From the NCBI RefSeq assembly GCF_013409365.1, contig NZ_JACCBA010000001.1:4774001-4838000 (forward strand): a stretch of DNA of 64,000 nt. The letters are read 5' to 3'. This DNA is from Actinomadura luteofluorescens. GTDB taxonomy: Bacteria > Actinomycetota > Actinomycetes > Streptosporangiales > Streptosporangiaceae. The notes under the pieces are model-generated. The model was not told the DNA's origin and did no database searches. It was given only the letters and a program-made list of their open reading frames with translations. The translations under genes and the position numbers were made by a program. Below, one piece after another: positions 45,401-53,088 of the stretch; within the stretch, counting starts at the first letter, position 1, and every line of letters starts with the position of its first letter.

Positions 45401-45431
45401 TTGACCCGCCTCAGGGTGCACCCGATATACG
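45401..45431 (+). promoter_or_regulatory. Candidate promoter for the DUF2752 gene
   Basis: TTGACC (45401-45406) is followed after 17 bases by GATATA (45424-45429), or after 19 by TATACG. It lies 38 bases before the chosen TTG start. Confidence 0.4.
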
Positions 45432-45468
45432 GGTCACTCACCTGTATGTCATCGAGGCGGAGGATTCG

Positions 45469-45918
45469 TTGGGGGGAGCGCCCGGGACGGCGTCCGCCGG
45501 TGCACCGCGAGGTGCGCTCGGGGGGATCGTCAGCCGGACCCTCACCGCGGCGCAGCACGGACCCCAGGGTGTGGTGCTGCGCGTCGCGGCGATGGCCGTC
45601 GCGGCCATCGGCGCGTCATGGATCCATCGCGTGAACGACCCCGGCGTGCTCTGTCCCCTGCGGGCGCTCACCGGAATCCCATGTCCCCTGTGCGGGGGCA
45701 CGACCGTGTTCATCGAGTTCGGCTCGGGCCGCCCCGGCCAGGCCGTCCTCGCGAACCCGGTCGCGCTCGCCGGCGCCGTCGCCGTCGCCGCCGCACCGCT
45801 GGGACTGGGTGGACGGTGGTGGGCACTCCAGCCGAAGACCCGTGCCTGGATGCTCGGCACCGCCCTCGTCGGGTCGGAGCTGTGGCAGCTCGTCCGGTTC
45901 GGTGTTCTGCGGGTTTGA
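45469..45918 (+). CDS. DUF2752 family membrane protein
   Basis: 149 residues from TTG 45469, chosen because GGCGGAGG lies five bases upstream; the open frame reaches back to 45391. The DUF2752 core is CPLRALTGIPCPLCGGTTVF, with three cysteines, followed by FGSGRPGQAVLANP. Three transmembrane helices (VVLRVAAMAVAAIGASWI; about residues 93-111; WMLGTALVGSELWQLVRF). Function unknown; widespread in actinobacteria, and often beside RDD-domain genes as here. Confidence 0.82.
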   Translation: MGGAPGTASAGAPRGALGGIVSRTLTAAQHGPQGVVLRVAAMAVAAIGASWIHRVNDPGVLCPLRALTGIPCPLCGGTTVFIEFGSGRPGQAVLANPVALAGAVAVAAAPLGLGGRWWALQPKTRAWMLGTALVGSELWQLVRFGVLRV

Positions 45919-46006
45919 GCCGCGGTCGGTCCTCGGTCAGACTTGCGGAGCCCACCGGGTCCGGCGGGCGTCACATAACCACAGGGTCAATCAATAAGGA
46001 GCAAGT

Positions 46007-46723
46007 GTGGGCAACCCCTACGACCCGTACGGTCAGCAGCCGGGCTACGGGCAGCAGCAGCCCGGGTACGGCCAGCAGCCCCCGGCCCAGCCCGGTTACG
46101 GCCAGCCCGGCGGGCAGCCCGGCTACGGCCAGCCCCCGGCGCAGCCCGGTTACGGCCAGCCCCCGGCGCAGCCGGGCTACGGCCAGCCTCCGGCGCAGCC
46201 CGGTTACGGCCAGCAGCCCCCCGCCCAGCCCGGCTACGGCGCGCCCTCGGGGCCCGCCCAGCCCGGCTACGAGGTGCACCACCACCACTACGGCTCGACC
46301 GGCCAGCTCGCCGAGTGGGGCTCGCGCGCCGGCGGCTACATCATCGACTACCTGATCTTCGGTGGTCCGGTGTTCGTGCTGTACATCCTGATGATCATCC
46401 TTTCCAGCTCGGGCAGCTCGGGCGCGGCGCTGTTCGGCGTCCTGCTCATGCTGATCGGCGCGGCCATCTCCATCGCGGGCGGCCTGTGGATCTGCTACCA
46501 GGAGGGCACCACCGGCCAGTCCATCGGCAAGCGGCAGATGGGCATCCGGCTCGTCGGCGCGCAGACCGGCCAGCCCATCGGCTTCGGCATGGCCTTCGTG
46601 CGCAAGATCGCGCACGTCGCCGACAGCTTCCTGTGCTACCTCGGCTTCCTCTGGCCGCTGTGGGACGAGCGCAAGCAGACCTTCGCCGACAAGATCTGCA
46701 ACACCATCGTGGTCCGCGCCTGA
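46007..46723 (+). CDS. RDD family membrane protein with Pro/Gly/Tyr/Gln repeat head
   Basis: 238 residues from GTG 46007 with AAGGAG six bases upstream. Residues 1-85 are repeats of QPGYGQ/PPAQPGYG, a disordered cytoplasmic segment, followed by HHHHYGSTGQLAEWGSRAGG. The RDD domain (about 95-235) has helices IIDYLIFGGPVFVLYILMII and ALFGVLLMLIGAAISIAGGL, then EGTTGQSIGKRQMGIRLV, a conserved RDD feature. Family role unclear, possibly transport. The repeat head is typical of actinobacterial RDD proteins. Confidence 0.88.
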   Translation: MGNPYDPYGQQPGYGQQQPGYGQQPPAQPGYGQPGGQPGYGQPPAQPGYGQPPAQPGYGQPPAQPGYGQQPPAQPGYGAPSGPAQPGYEVHHHHYGSTGQLAEWGSRAGGYIIDYLIFGGPVFVLYILMIILSSSGSSGAALFGVLLMLIGAAISIAGGLWICYQEGTTGQSIGKRQMGIRLVGAQTGQPIGFGMAFVRKIAHVADSFLCYLGFLWPLWDERKQTFADKICNTIVVRA

Positions 46724-46738
46724 CCCACGACCCACGAC

Positions 46739-46770
46739 AGCGGGGCGCCCCAAACCCGGGACGCCCCGCT
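46739..46770 (+). terminator. Hairpin after RDD gene
   Basis: AGCGGGGCG (46739-46747) pairs perfectly with CGCCCCGCT (46762-46770) around a 14-base loop, 15 bases after the stop, followed by TC. Confidence 0.65.
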
Positions 46771-46797
46771 TCGCCGTTCAAGCACAACCACTCCGTT

Positions 46798-47191
46798 AGC
46801 GCTCCGCTCCGGGAACCGGGGCAGTTTCTCTGTGGGGGGCGGCCCCCCACACCCCCGGGAAGAGCGGGTCCGACCCGGTGCCTTCCGCTCCGCTAGCGCT
46901 CCGCTCCAGGCACCGGGGCAGTTTCTCTGTGGGGGGCGACCCCCCACACCCCCCGGGAGGAGCGGGTCCGACCCGGTGCCTTCCGCTCCGCTAGCGCTCC
47001 GCTCCAGGCACCGGGGCAGTTTCTCTGTGGGGGGCGACCCCCCACACCCCCCGGGAAGAGCGGGTCCGACCCGGTGCCTTCCGCTCCGCTAGCGCTCCGC
47101 TCCAGGCACCGGGTCGGTTTCCTTGTGGGGGGCGACCCCCCACACCCCCCGGGAAGAGCGGGTTCGACCCGGTGCCTTCCGCTCCGCTAGC
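46798..47191. repeat. Four tandem repeats of about 98 bp, partly hairpin-forming
   Basis: Units start with AGCGCTCCGCTCC at 46798, 46895, 46993 and 47091 (steps 97, 98, 98); a fifth start at 47189 is interrupted by the insertion element and resumes at 48279. Each unit contains GTGGGGGGcgaCCCCCCAC (perfect 8-bp hairpin; loop cgg in unit 1). It also has the boundary element cccggtgcct ... aggcaccggg, an inverted repeat of 9-10 bp around a GCTAGC core. Copies 2-4 are nearly identical. Together with the flanks it fills the gap between the RDD gene and the insertion element; no gene is seen in it. Confidence 0.9.
47186..47191. repeat. Target-site duplication GCTAGC, left copy
   Basis: GCTAGC immediately precedes the left end of the IS481-family element; the same six bases follow the right end at 48276-48281. 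It fits the NCTAGN target pattern of IS481. Confidence 0.9.
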
Positions 47192-47245
47192 TGTACTTGG
47201 CCATGATCTTGGTGACACCTGACCGGTAGGTCTTTGATCAGCAAG

Positions 47246-47300
47246 AGGACCTCCTGGCGTAGTGGAGTTTCACCGACTTCACCGTCACCAGGAGGTCCTT
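47246..47300 (+). promoter_or_regulatory. Ribosome-site-masking hairpin in IS481 leader
   Basis: AGGACCTCCTGG (47246-47257) is the perfect reverse complement of CCAGGAGGTCCT (47288-47299), which contains the AGGAGG ribosome site just before the transposase GTG at 47301. The arms are 30 bases apart. Transcripts entering from outside would carry both arms and hide the ribosome site, while a promoter between the arms would not. Confidence 0.65.
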
Positions 47301-48266
47301 GTGGGTCACGCTAATGCCCGGCTGACGCTTCATGGCAGATGTCTACTGGTTCGCCGTGTCGTGTTCGACCGGCGTGCGGTCGCGCACGTCGCCGCCGAGC
47401 TCGGGGTGTCGCGGCAATGCGCGCACCGGTGGGTCCGACGGTTCCGTGACCAAGGCTGGGCCGGGCTGGCCGAGCGGCGCAGCGGGCCGCGCGCGTGCCC
47501 GTCCCGGACCCCGGTCAAGACCGAGGAGCGGGTGCTGGCCGCCCGAGATGAGTTGCGTGCCGGGCCCGACCACATCGCGGCGGCCACCGGAGTGCCGGCC
47601 CGCACCGTCACCCGGATCCTGCGCCGTCACGGTGTGCCGGTGCTGGCGGCCTGCGACCCGCTGACCGGCACCCGGATCCGCGCGTCCCGCGCGAGCGAGC
47701 GCCGCTACGAGCACGACGCACCGGGCGAGATGATCCACCTGGACGTCAAGAAACTCGGCCGCATCCCCGACGGCGGCGGCTGGCGGGCACACGGCCGCGG
47801 CCAAGCCGTCCGCGTCCGCGGCATCGGCTACGACTTCGTCCACACCGCCATCGACGACCACACCCGCCTGGCCTACGCCGAAGTCCTGCCCGACGAGAAA
47901 GGCACCACCACCGCCGCCTTCCTCACCCGAGCCGCAGCGTTCTTCGCCGGCCACGGCATCACCCGGATCCACCGGGTGCTCACCGACAACGCCAAGAACT
48001 ACCGCGTCTCGGCCGCCTTCCAGCAGGCCTGCGCCCAACTGGGCGCCCGCCAAAAGTTCACCCGACCCCGCCATCCCTGGACCAACGGCAAAGCCGAACG
48101 CCTCAACCGCACCCTGGCCACCGAATGGGCCTACCGGCGCCCCTACACCAGCAACGACCAACGCACCCAAGCCCTCAAGCCCTGGCTGGAGCACTACAAC
48201 ACCACACGCCCCCACTCGGCCCTGGGCGGCAAGCCACCCATCACCCGACTGTCACCAAGATCATGA
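47301..48266 (+). CDS. IS481-family transposase
   Basis: 321 residues from GTG 47301 (AGGAGG five bases upstream); the frame is open from 47262 but without a ribosome site. N-terminal helix-turn-helix (AVAHVAAELGVSRQCAHRWV, WAGLAERRSG) and an rve/RNase H-like core with D148 (MIHLDVKKLG), D229 (HRVLTDNAKNY) and E266 (TNGKAERLNRTL), a DDE set. HYNTTRPHSALGGKPP is the usual IS481 tail. The stop TGA lies inside the right inverted repeat. No frameshift or stop interrupts it. Confidence 0.97.
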   Translation: MGHANARLTLHGRCLLVRRVVFDRRAVAHVAAELGVSRQCAHRWVRRFRDQGWAGLAERRSGPRACPSRTPVKTEERVLAARDELRAGPDHIAAATGVPARTVTRILRRHGVPVLAACDPLTGTRIRASRASERRYEHDAPGEMIHLDVKKLGRIPDGGGWRAHGRGQAVRVRGIGYDFVHTAIDDHTRLAYAEVLPDEKGTTTAAFLTRAAAFFAGHGITRIHRVLTDNAKNYRVSAAFQQACAQLGARQKFTRPRHPWTNGKAERLNRTLATEWAYRRPYTSNDQRTQALKPWLEHYNTTRPHSALGGKPPITRLSPRS

Positions 48267-48275
48267 CCGAGTACA

Positions 48276-48281
48276 GCTAGC
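48276..48281. repeat. Target-site duplication GCTAGC, right copy
   Basis: Six bases following the right end of the insertion sequence, identical to 47186-47191. The reverse strand of this copy supplies the TAG stop codon of the neighbouring minus-strand gene. Confidence 0.9.
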
Positions 48282-49044
48282 GCTCCGCTCCAGGCACCGG
48301 GTCGAACGCACTGTTGCACGCTGCCACCAGGGCGCGGCGTACGGCGGCGTCCAGGAGGCGGAGGGCCTCGTCGCGGCGCCTCATCTGGTCGGCGCTGAGG
48401 CCGCGGTCGTCCATCTGCCGGGCGAGGTCGACGACGAAGGAGAGGCGGCCGGCGAGGGCGGCGACGCGGTGGGCGCGGGGCGGGTAGCCGGGGGACAGCG
48501 GGTGGTCGCCGCGGTCGGGATCGCGCAGGTCGACCAGGGCGTCGCCGATCTCGGGCGGGACGCCGGCGAAGTCGTCGACGGTCAGCAGCGCCTCGGTGGC
48601 GTCCCGCATGGCGAGCGTGAGCCGCCGGTCGGCCTCCGCGAGGGACGGGACGTCGGGCGGCGCCGCCGACGCGTCGTGCGTCGTCCAGCGGACGCCGACG
48701 TAGGACGAGCCGCGCCGGTCCTCCGACGGGACGAGCCCCATCGCCCGCCCGTCGAGCACGGCGACGACGGCGGCGCCCGCCTCGATCGCCGCGGTGTTGA
48801 AGGACGGCGGCCCCGTCAGCCCGAGCGGGTCGCCCGGCTCCGGCAGCGCCAGCCGCAGCGCGGCCAGCCCGCCGACGCGCAGGTCGCCGAGGCCGCGCCG
48901 CAGCGTCACCTCGGCGGGCTCGCCGCCGACGATCTGCGGGCCCGCGCTCTTCTCGATCTCGTCGACGGCCTCGTCCAGGCCGACGTGCCCCGTCAGCCAG
49001 GCGTTGCCCCAGGCGACGAGGGCGATAGCGACGGCCCTGCTCAT
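48277..49044 (-). CDS. Conserved-looking hypothetical protein; 3' end inside repeat sequence
   Basis: 255 residues from ATG 49044. Contents: AIALVAWGNAWLTGHVGLDE and AVDEIEKSAGPQIVGGEPAE at the N-terminus, then a beta-rich middle with GLGDLRVGGLAALRLALPEP and a helical C-terminal half (about 140-255). No domain is recognised. The last eight codons (DPVPGAER) and the stop lie in the partial repeat unit that resumes after the insertion sequence, so the repeat array probably began at, or duplicated from, this gene end. The protein itself is not damaged by the insertion, because the target duplication restores the stop. Confidence 0.6.
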   Translation of the reverse strand: MSRAVAIALVAWGNAWLTGHVGLDEAVDEIEKSAGPQIVGGEPAEVTLRRGLGDLRVGGLAALRLALPEPGDPLGLTGPPSFNTAAIEAGAAVVAVLDGRAMGLVPSEDRRGSSYVGVRWTTHDASAAPPDVPSLAEADRRLTLAMRDATEALLTVDDFAGVPPEIGDALVDLRDPDRGDHPLSPGYPPRAHRVAALAGRLSFVVDLARQMDDRGLSADQMRRRDEALRLLDAAVRRALVAACNSAFDPVPGAER

Positions 49045-49270
49045 ACGTCCGTGCTCATTCTCGGTCTCGTGCGTTCCGCAATGGGCATGCGATCCACGAT
49101 AAGCGCTCGAATCGCTGGTGCCACCGGACGTAAGGGACCTCTCGCGGCGCGACGGCGTCCCGGGGCCGCCGTCCGGGGCCGATCCCGGGGGGCCACGGCC
49201 GCCCCGGATCGCATAGGTTCTTTCCTGCAAGCGGCAGCACGGACCACCGGATTGGGGACGAAGGCGCGCG

Positions 49271-50059
49271 ATGGCAGGCGAGGTGCTTCAACTCCGCGGA
49301 GTCGGGGTCAGGCGCGGCGGGGCCACCCTGCTGCGCGACGTCACATGGACGGTGAACGAGGGCGACCGGTGGGTCATCGTCGGCCCGAACGGCGCGGGCA
49401 AGACCACGTTGCTGCAGATCGCCGCGGCCATGCTGCATCCCACCGAGGGCAGCGTCGAGATCCTGGAGGAGGAGCTCGGCCGCACCGACGTGTTCGAGCT
49501 CCGGCCGCGGATCGGGCTCGCCAGCTCGTCCGTCGCGGAGAAGGTCCCGTCCGGTGAGACGGTCATCGACCTCGTGCTGACCGCCTCGTACGCGATCCTC
49601 GGCCGCTGGCAGGAGGAGTACGACTCGACCGACCTCGACCGGGCCGTCGCGCTGCTGGAGGCCCTCGGCGCCGCCGACCTGATCCGCCGGACCTTCAGCA
49701 CCCTGTCGGAGGGCGAGCGCAAGCGCGTCCAGATCGCCCGCGCGCTGATGCCCGACCCCGAGCTGCTCCTGCTGGACGAGCCCGCCGCCGGCCTCGACCT
49801 CGGCGGGCGCGAGGACCTCGTCGCCCGCCTCGCGGCCCTCGCCGACGACCCGGCCGCGCCCGCCATCGCGATGGTCTCCCACCACGTGGAGGAGGTCCCG
49901 GAGGGCTTCACCCACGCGCTGCTGCTGCGCCGCGGGGAGGTCGTCGCCCAGGGCAAGGTCGACGAGGTCTTCACCCGCGAGCACCTGTCGGAGACGTTCG
50001 GGCTGCCCCTGGCGATCGACCGCCAGAACGGCCGCTGGTACGCCCGCTCGGCCCGCTGA
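49271..50059 (+). CDS. ABC transporter-type ATPase (stand-alone)
   Basis: 262 residues from ATG 49271 with GAAGG upstream. Walker A VGPNGAGKTTLLQIAA, signature LSEGERKRVQIARAL, Walker B ELLLLDEPAAGLDLGG and the switch His in AMVSHHVEEVPEG. No permease gene is adjacent; the next gene is a TSUP carrier. Such single ATPases (YlmA/ModF-like) may work with a distant permease or in another process. Confidence 0.9.
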   Translation: MAGEVLQLRGVGVRRGGATLLRDVTWTVNEGDRWVIVGPNGAGKTTLLQIAAAMLHPTEGSVEILEEELGRTDVFELRPRIGLASSSVAEKVPSGETVIDLVLTASYAILGRWQEEYDSTDLDRAVALLEALGAADLIRRTFSTLSEGERKRVQIARALMPDPELLLLDEPAAGLDLGGREDLVARLAALADDPAAPAIAMVSHHVEEVPEGFTHALLLRRGEVVAQGKVDEVFTREHLSETFGLPLAIDRQNGRWYARSAR

Positions 50060-50165
50060 ACCGGGCGGGACGCCACAAAACGACCCCCCGATCGACGGAG
50101 GTGCGCGGCGGGGTCCCTACGATGTGCGCACCGTCGGGAACTCGTAGCGCAGGGATGGGACGGAC

Positions 50166-50939
50166 GTGAATCTGCTGGACGCGGCCGCCGTCTTCGCGGC
50201 CGGTGTGGCCGCCGGGGGCATCAACACCGTCGTCGGGTCCGGTTCCCTGATCACCTTCCCGACCCTGGTGGCGCTCGGCTACCCGCCCGTGGTCGCGAAC
50301 ATCTCCAACAACATCGGGCTCGTCCCGGGCGGCGTGACGGGCGCGTACGGCTACCGCCACGAGTTGAAGGGGCAGCGCGGCCGGCTGACACGCCTGGCCT
50401 CCGGCTCCTTCATCGGGGCCGTGATCGGCGGCCTGCTGCTGCTCGGCCTGCCCGCCGAGGCGTTCGACGTCATCGTCGTCGCGCTGATCATCATCGCGCT
50501 GGTCCTCGTGGTGGTGCAGCCGCGCCTGCAGAAGTGGATGCTGCGCCGCCGGGAGGGCGAGCACCGCCCGCAGCACGGCGGCCCGGCGCTGTGGGTCGGC
50601 GTGCTCCTCGCGGGCATGTACGGCGGCTACTTCGGCGCCGCGCAGGGCATCATCCTCATCGCGCTGCTCGGCATCATGCTGGACGACGACCTGCAGCGCC
50701 TGAACGCGGGCAAGAACGTCCTGTCGGCGGTCGTGAACGGCACCGCCGCGATCCTGTTCACGCTGATGTGGCTGTTCGCCGACGCCGAGATCAACTGGTG
50801 GGTCGTCCTGCTCATCGCCGCGGGCTCCACCTGCGGGGGCGTGATCGGCGCCAAGGTCGGCCGCCGCATCCCGCCGCTGGCGCTGCGCGCCGTGATCGTC
50901 GTCGTGGGCGTCGTCGCGATCGTCAATCTTCTGGCCTGA
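50166..50939 (+). CDS. TSUP (TauE/SafE) family sulfite/organic anion exporter
   Basis: 257 residues from GTG 50166. About seven or eight transmembrane helices. The TSUP fingerprints are FAAGVAAGGINTVVGSGSLI TF-like in the first half and YGGYFGAAQGIILIALLGIM in the second, reflecting the internal repeat. Family members move sulfite, sulfoacetate or related anions. The ABC ATPase gene ends 106 bases upstream. Confidence 0.88.
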   Translation: MNLLDAAAVFAAGVAAGGINTVVGSGSLITFPTLVALGYPPVVANISNNIGLVPGGVTGAYGYRHELKGQRGRLTRLASGSFIGAVIGGLLLLGLPAEAFDVIVVALIIIALVLVVVQPRLQKWMLRRREGEHRPQHGGPALWVGVLLAGMYGGYFGAAQGIILIALLGIMLDDDLQRLNAGKNVLSAVVNGTAAILFTLMWLFADAEINWWVVLLIAAGSTCGGVIGAKVGRRIPPLALRAVIVVVGVVAIVNLLA

Positions 50940-50991
50940 CCAGGGCTTTCGCGCTGTTCGACAGGGTTGCGAACCGGACGTTCCGGGTATA

Positions 50992-51011
50992 AGTCGAATA
51001 TACGTTCGACT
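50992..51011 (+). promoter_or_regulatory. LexA-type SOS box
   Basis: AGTCGAATATACGTTCGACT has perfect 7-bp arms. Its core TCGAATATACGTTCGA differs at one position from the actinobacterial/Bacillus-type consensus TCGAAC-N4-GTTCGA. It overlaps a TATAAG hexamer (50989-50994), a likely -10, and lies 19 bases before the ATG of a small gene at 51030. This placement would let LexA block transcription. Confidence 0.65.
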
Positions 51012-51029
51012 ACCGGAGGTTCGCGCGGG

Positions 51030-51269
51030 ATGAAGGGCGACAGGGTCGAAATCGTGATCGACGCCGGGGGCGAGGGAACGCGGACGTACGAGGTCGCGGC
51101 GAGCCGGGCGGGCCGCCGCGTGGAGATCGCGACGCGGCGCGGCGTCGTGGAGGTCAGCGAGGTCACCCGGACGGGTACGCCCGTGCGCACGGCCCGCTTC
51201 ATGGCGAGCCGGGTCCTGGCCCTGGTGGAGCACCCCGTGTCCTCCGACGGCGCCGAACCCTCCGGCTGA
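51030..51269 (+). CDS. Small basic protein, 79 residues, possible SOS target
   Basis: ATG 51030 with GGAGG about 11 bases upstream. The protein has a beta-rich, charged body (VEIVIDAGGEGTRTYEVAAS, RRVEIATRRGVVEVSEVTRT) and an RTARFMASRVLALVEHPV helix. No membrane segment, cysteines or recognised domain. The LexA-like box upstream suggests DNA-damage induction; function unknown. Confidence 0.6.
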   Translation: MKGDRVEIVIDAGGEGTRTYEVAASRAGRRVEIATRRGVVEVSEVTRTGTPVRTARFMASRVLALVEHPVSSDGAEPSG

Positions 51270-51312
51270 CCGTCCCGAGACGGTCCGGGCGGGCCCGGCG
51301 GGGCCCGCCCGG
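51268..51312. terminator. Double hairpin between convergent genes
   Basis: GACCGTC (51268-51274) pairs with GACGGTC (51279-51285). Then CCGGGCGGGCCC (51285-51296) pairs with GGGCCCGCCCGG (51301-51312). They lie between the stops of the small gene and the sortase gene; likely a bidirectional terminator. Confidence 0.7.
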
Positions 51313-51321
51313 CGACCGCCG

Positions 51322-52008
51322 TCAGGACTTGCGGTGCGTGCCCGGAACGGCGTTCCGGGGATCGGGTATCAGGGACGCGTAGACGATGACGTTGTCCAGG
51401 TAGTGGCCCCGCTTGCGGTCGAACCGGCCGCCGCAGGTGACCAGGCGCAGTTCTGGCCGGCCTTGCTGCCCGTAGACGCTGTCGGTCGGGAACTCGTCCT
51501 TGTCGACGCGCTTGATCCGGTCGATGCGGAAGGCCGGCGCCGTGCCGTCCGCGCGGACGACCTCGATCCTGCGGCCCGGGCGGAGCGCGCCGAGCCGGTA
51601 GAAGGCGCCCGGGCCCGACTTGGAGTCGACGTGGCCGACGAGCACGCTGCTGCCGTTCTCGCCCGGCGTCGGGCCGTCCTCCCACCAGCCGACCTCCCGG
51701 ACCCGGGTGAGCGGCGGGACGCCGAGCGTCCCGTCCCGTTCCGTGGTGACGCGGCGGATCGGGGCGTTGACCTTTATCGAGGGTATTCTGACGCGTTCGG
51801 GAACGGACGGCCGAAGTGCGATTTCCGGTTCGGGCGCCGCGCTTCTGGGAGCCGGCTGGATGAGATCCGAGGACGGCGGCTGCGGCGGAGGATCGGTGTG
51901 GCCGCGCACCAATCCCACGACGAACATCGCGGTCCCTGTCGCGATGAGCGCGGCGGCCAGCCGATACCAGAAACGGCTCGACCGGCCACCGCGCCTTCTC
52001 CTGTCCAT
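51322..52008 (-). CDS. Class F sortase
   Basis: 228 residues. An N-terminal signal anchor (FWYRLAAALIATGTAMFVVG) and a Pro-rich linker are followed by the sortase barrel. H126 in SSVLVGHVDSKSGPGAFYRL and C192 in LRLVTCGGRFD are the catalytic pair, with an Arg in RFDRKRGHYLDN. Sortases cut sorting signals and join proteins to the cell wall. The SH3-domain protein gene ends four bases before this gene starts, so it is probably co-transcribed and could be a substrate. Confidence 0.9.
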   Translation of the reverse strand: MDRRRRGGRSSRFWYRLAAALIATGTAMFVVGLVRGHTDPPPQPPSSDLIQPAPRSAAPEPEIALRPSVPERVRIPSIKVNAPIRRVTTERDGTLGVPPLTRVREVGWWEDGPTPGENGSSVLVGHVDSKSGPGAFYRLGALRPGRRIEVVRADGTAPAFRIDRIKRVDKDEFPTDSVYGQQGRPELRLVTCGGRFDRKRGHYLDNVIVYASLIPDPRNAVPGTHRKS

Positions 52009-52012
52009 GGGC

Positions 52013-52717
52013 TCAGGAAACGCCCTTCACCTGACGGCGACGGGCCGCGACGGCGATGCCGCCGCCCAGGGCGAGAACCCCGAGACCGGCGCCGGCCAGC
52101 ATCGGGAAGCTCGACATCGAGGTGCCGCCGCCACCGGCCATCACGCCGCCGTGCGGCTTGATCGGCTTGAGGTACCGCACCGCGACCCACTTGCCGATCC
52201 AGGCCGGCGGGACGCTCTGGCGCAGCTGGGTCCAGCCGCTGTTCTTGCAGTCGGCGCCGATGTGCTTGCCGTAGGGCAGCGTGCCGACCTGCTTGAACTT
52301 GGTGCCGGGACCGTTGCGGACCGCCAGGCCGTGCTTGGCGATGACCTCGTACCGGCACACCTTGACGGCCGTGATCGGCTTGAGGTACCGCACCGCGACC
52401 CACTTGCCGATCCAGGCCGGCGGGACGCTGCCGCGCAGCTGGGTCCAGCCGGTCTTCTTGCAGTCGGCGCTGATGTGCTTGCGGTACGGCAGCGTGCCGA
52501 CCCGCTTGAACTTGACGCCGGGACCCGTGCGGACCGCCAGGCCGTGCCGTGCGGTGACCTCGTACCGGCAGACGGCCGCCTGGCTGGCGCTGCTGGCCGC
52601 CTCGGCGTGGCTCGCGCCGGTCGCCGCGACGGCGACGGCGCCGCCGGACAGCAGCGACAGCCCGCCCGCCGCACCGGCCACGGCGAGTGCCATGCCGGTT
52701 CGCGCGCTTGTCCTCAT
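52013..52717 (-). CDS. Secreted protein with two SH3-like repeats and C-terminal anchor
   Basis: 234 residues from ATG 52717 with GGGGGA upstream. Signal peptide (MALAVAGAAGGLSLLSGGAV, cleavage near SHAEA). Two near-identical bacterial SH3-like repeats follow: VCRYEVTARHGLAVRTGPGV to WVAVRYLKPI, and VCRYEVIAKHGLAVRNGPGT to WVAVRYLKPI. Each holds two cysteines. The C-terminus has a hydrophobic helix (PMLAGAGLGVLALGGGIAVA) and an ARRR tail. The anchor looks like a sortase sorting signal, but no LPXTG or LAXTG is visible. Probably a cell-surface binding protein. Confidence 0.8.
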   Translation of the reverse strand: MRTSARTGMALAVAGAAGGLSLLSGGAVAVAATGASHAEAASSASQAAVCRYEVTARHGLAVRTGPGVKFKRVGTLPYRKHISADCKKTGWTQLRGSVPPAWIGKWVAVRYLKPITAVKVCRYEVIAKHGLAVRNGPGTKFKQVGTLPYGKHIGADCKNSGWTQLRQSVPPAWIGKWVAVRYLKPIKPHGGVMAGGGGTSMSSFPMLAGAGLGVLALGGGIAVAARRRQVKGVS

Positions 52718-52851
52718 TCTTCCCCCATCGAAATGATCTTCGATGCCGGAGGTGTCCGGCATCGTTTCCTTGATCACGCTTCCCGTGGGGAATTCCGCGC
52801 ATGTCGTGCAGGTCGCAAACATTGAGAATAGCGATCAGTGTGCATTGTGAA

Positions 52852-52936
52852 GGCTTTCTCGCGGAACGGCCAACGGCAATCTCCATTCCGCTGGCGAAAG
52901 CCCCATAATGGACATCTATCCCCCTTTAAAAGGGGG
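52852..52936. other. Inverted repeats in the SH3-gene upstream region
   Basis: GGCTTTC (52852-52858) pairs with GAAAGCC (52896-52902), reinforced by CGGAA with TTCCG further in. A second near-palindrome, C5-T3-A4-G5, covers 52920-52936. The gap 52718-53088 holds no gene; these may end the Rieske transcript or lie in the SH3 leader. Confidence 0.4.
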
Positions 52937-53088
52937 CATTCAGTGAAAACCCCATGATCTCCCCGGTGTCCGGGCTATACGGGCGCCATCGCGCAGGGCG
53001 GCGGGCCATCGCAGGACGGGCGGGCATGCGCGAAGGCGCCCGCGCGGATGCGCGAGCGCCTCAGATCGAAGCTTTCAGGCCGGAGACG

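Larger units (their letters stand above)
47192..48275 (+). mobile_element. Complete IS481-family insertion sequence, 1084 bp
   Basis: The ends are TGT...ACA. The left inverted repeat (47192-47216) and right inverted repeat (48251-48275) match at 23 of 25 positions, differing at positions 7 and 10. It carries one transposase gene and is flanked by GCTAGC target duplications. Joining the flanks without the element restores the repeat-unit sequence exactly (TCC-GCTAGC-GCTCCGCTCC), so the insertion is clean and probably recent. The intact transposase suggests it could still move. Confidence 0.95.
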
